A stretch of 64,000 nucleotides of DNA from Acanthochlamys bracteata (taxonomy: Eukaryota > Streptophyta > Magnoliopsida > Pandanales > Velloziaceae): assembly GCA_019914995.1 (NCBI GenBank), contig CM034139.1, forward strand, positions 3,388,461-3,452,460, read 5' to 3'. How positions within the stretch are numbered: the first letter of the stretch is position 1; each line of letters opens with the position of its first letter. The notes below the pieces were generated by a model. The model saw nothing but the letters and a program-made list of their open reading frames with translations. It did no database searches and had not been told where the DNA came from. The position numbers and the translations under genes are program-made. Below are positions 61,801-64,000 of this stretch, piece by piece.

Positions 61801-64000
61801 ACATTTAATAGCTTTAGAATTTGTGAGACCCTTTATGACCCTATTTGGCTTTAGGAGATTCTGCATGAGTGTCTTTTTTGAGAATTATTTGTATATTTTA
61901 ATCGAATTTTTCTAATGAATTCTACTATATCTTAGCTTTTTTGGTGGTAATTTTTCTTCATACATGTAGACATATACTTCAATTTTTTTTTAAACACTTG
62001 TTTTGAAATCGTTATGAATGCATTTATAATCATACAACAAGGTTGTATAAAAATTAATTTTTAATCTTTAGTAGAATTTAGTTACAGTTAAAAACTGATG
62101 AAGAATAGTTTGATTATTTCTCATCAAAATACTGTATTAAATGAGTAAAGAAGCGTACTTTGAAAAGGTGGTCTAAAAAAATAAAGTGAAGAGATAATTC
62201 ATAAGTGCCTATTTGATAAAAAAATTCTAAAGAATATGAAGCAATTGAGACGTCCTCCATTTACTTCAACGATTATGTCTAAGAAATCGGCAAACTTGCC
62301 ATATAGATTACCAGATTTTTTGAGGGACTTTTCAAAATAAGACAAGAGCATCGGCAAAGATCAGAGATATTTTTTTTTATGGAGTTTCTTTTTTATTCTT
62401 GGGTTGATAGAGTGTTGCAAAAAATGTTTCTTGCTCAACTGTCGATTTGCAGGCATTAGTAACGTTTCCACGTTGATTAATGCTAAATAGATCACAATGG
62501 AGGTGTTTGTATCGGTTGCAGTGAGATGAGAATTTAAAATGTAAATATATTGAAAATAGAGTTTGAAAGTGAGTAAAATTTTTATGTTTGAATGATTAAA
62601 GCGAGTCTAATAATATTTTATGGTAAAAAAATAAGTTTCTACTAAACTGATGCATGTCTTTAAACAGAGAAGTAAGCATAAAAATACAAAGAATAAAAGT
62701 TATTTTTTGCTACGGGTTGAATGTTTGTAGTATTGATATGTAACATTACATGTACCAAATTCCTTTGAAGCTGAACCATGAAACTTTACATCTAACTATA
62801 AAGCATTTTTTTTCTATTTTGCGATTACCTCCAAAACTTTCCCTGAATTTGAATTCCTTACAATTAAATTAATTGTTGAGTTCTAATAATTACCATTTAA
62901 ATACATGTATATATAAAAAAACTGTGTGATAGATGACCACCTAAGTAGTGAATTGAAGTTCCTAATTAAAATTACAAAGATAAAAACTTAAATAAAAATG
63001 AAATCACCAGGACAAAGAAACGAGAAAGAAAAGAATGCATTTGGCTTTAAAAGTAAGTTTTTTAGAAGTGAATTTTTAAAAATTAAGTTATTAAAAATAA
63101 TATTGTTAAAAGTGATATGTTCTTTTTGTATTGAAAAATAAGTTGAAAGTATTTTTTGTGTTTTGTTAATAAAAATTGAATTAAAAATAACTCTTTAGTA
63201 AAGAAGAAGTAATTTTTATGTGCAAAAGAACAGACATTTTTTTAAACAGTGCTCTTCTTTTATAAAAAATGAAGTTACCAAACAAAAACAGATGATGAAT
63301 CGGTTTCTCTTTACTCGAAGGTCCATCTCCATTATGTTTTCTCTTTCTCCACAAATTTCTCCAATCTGCAATTACTTTTAGTTTATTTTCATATTTTAAT
63401 CGATTATCTTTCGTAGTAGTCTCTGTTTGCTCACTTCGTTCCTACTCCTCAGAGATCGATCGAACACTATTGCAGAACGAATCTCTTCATTTTAATAGAA
63501 AAGAACTTTTTTCACATGTTTTAATTCTGTCGGTTTGATTTGTTCGTAATAACTAGACTTTCACTTCACAGTTCTTTGTTGGAATCAAGTGTTAGATCGT
63601 TGAAAATAACTATGGTCCTCCAGTTATGCAAATATATATTTTTTTCAATTCTTTAATTTTTTGTATGTTTTCTCTTAATTTTGTGAAAGCACACATACCG
63701 GATATTAGAAGTTATAATGGGAACTTTCATGGCGACAATAAGAAGAAATAAACCTAATGTTAGGTGAAGATTAGGTCATGACGGTATTATGAACATTTCA
63801 TTTTCTAAATGTTTTGTCTGTTTCTGCTGGTTAAGTGTTAATTGATTTTGAGTTTTGGGCAAGTATGATATGTGTCCATAGTTGGGAGTATTTTCAGTTA
63901 TTGGCAAGATGAGATTATGTTACGTAGGCTGCAACTTGTGGGATTTTCAAATTCTACATGGTAATGATGCACCATTGGTTTATTAGAAAAGGCGTACGGT
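61801..64000. other. Right end of the window: AT-rich, possible gene start near 63300
   Basis: 61.8-63.0 kb shows nothing. 63035-63290 is an AT-rich unit with TTTGG / CCAAA ends that may be a MITE. 63300-63620 is C/T-rich, like a plant 5' leader on the plus strand, so a gene may begin here and continue past the window. No start codon with a coding frame is visible. Confidence 0.3.

Overview
This is nuclear DNA of a flowering plant. Evidence: several spliced genes with GT-AG introns in strongly AT-rich intergenic DNA, plant-specific families (a group IIb WRKY factor, an aspartic proteinase with a plant-specific insert, a DUF4408/DUF761 protein, a plastid-targeted bL31), and plant-type Ty1-copia, Mutator/FAR1 and MITE-like elements. 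I cannot name the species from the sequence alone.

Layout. 1-7100: an AT-rich flank, then importin beta-1 on the plus strand (leader intron, CDS exons 2846-5262 and 5346-5544). 7112-7613: two-exon plastid ribosomal protein L31. 7.6-17.6 kb: gene-poor, AT-rich DNA with a decayed U2 snRNA gene (minus, about 10903-10996) and short AT-rich MITE-like elements. 17.8-19.1 kb: a possible unrecognised three-exon gene (133 aa). 20.8-21.6 kb: an intronless DUF4408/DUF761 membrane protein. 23.3-24.6 kb: three adjacent fold-back elements at TA microsatellites. 26.75-31.5 kb: a broken 13-lipoxygenase gene split by an old copia element inserted in reverse. 32.5-35.2 kb: six-exon WRKY gene (minus, 583 aa). 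36.96-44.04 kb: phytepsin-type aspartic proteinase (minus, 13 coding exons, 509 aa, plus a leader exon), whose large intron carries two more fold-back copies. 44.6-50.6 kb: a full-length copia element whose gag-pol stays in one frame but has nine internal stops. 52.7-57.5 kb: a T-rich repeat, then a FAR1/Mutator-type transposase pseudogene (minus) with a GC-rich duplicated leader. 57.5-64 kb: repeat-rich DNA without a convincing gene: TA microsatellite, palindromic minisatellite, TTGAC cluster, 55-bp tandem triplet, an LTR fragment, a small hairpin element and a tRNA/SINE-like relic.

The intact genes are unrelated housekeeping or regulatory genes: nuclear import, plastid translation, WRKY transcriptional control, vacuolar proteolysis. 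Nothing suggests a shared pathway. The most informative content is the repeat history: the copia insertion inside a lipoxygenase relic with a recoverable target duplication, the five-copy fold-back family at TA microsatellites, and a U2 gene relic that still has a TATA box in the right place. I found no clearly new functional system. The best candidates for something undescribed are the fold-back family and the small three-exon gene.
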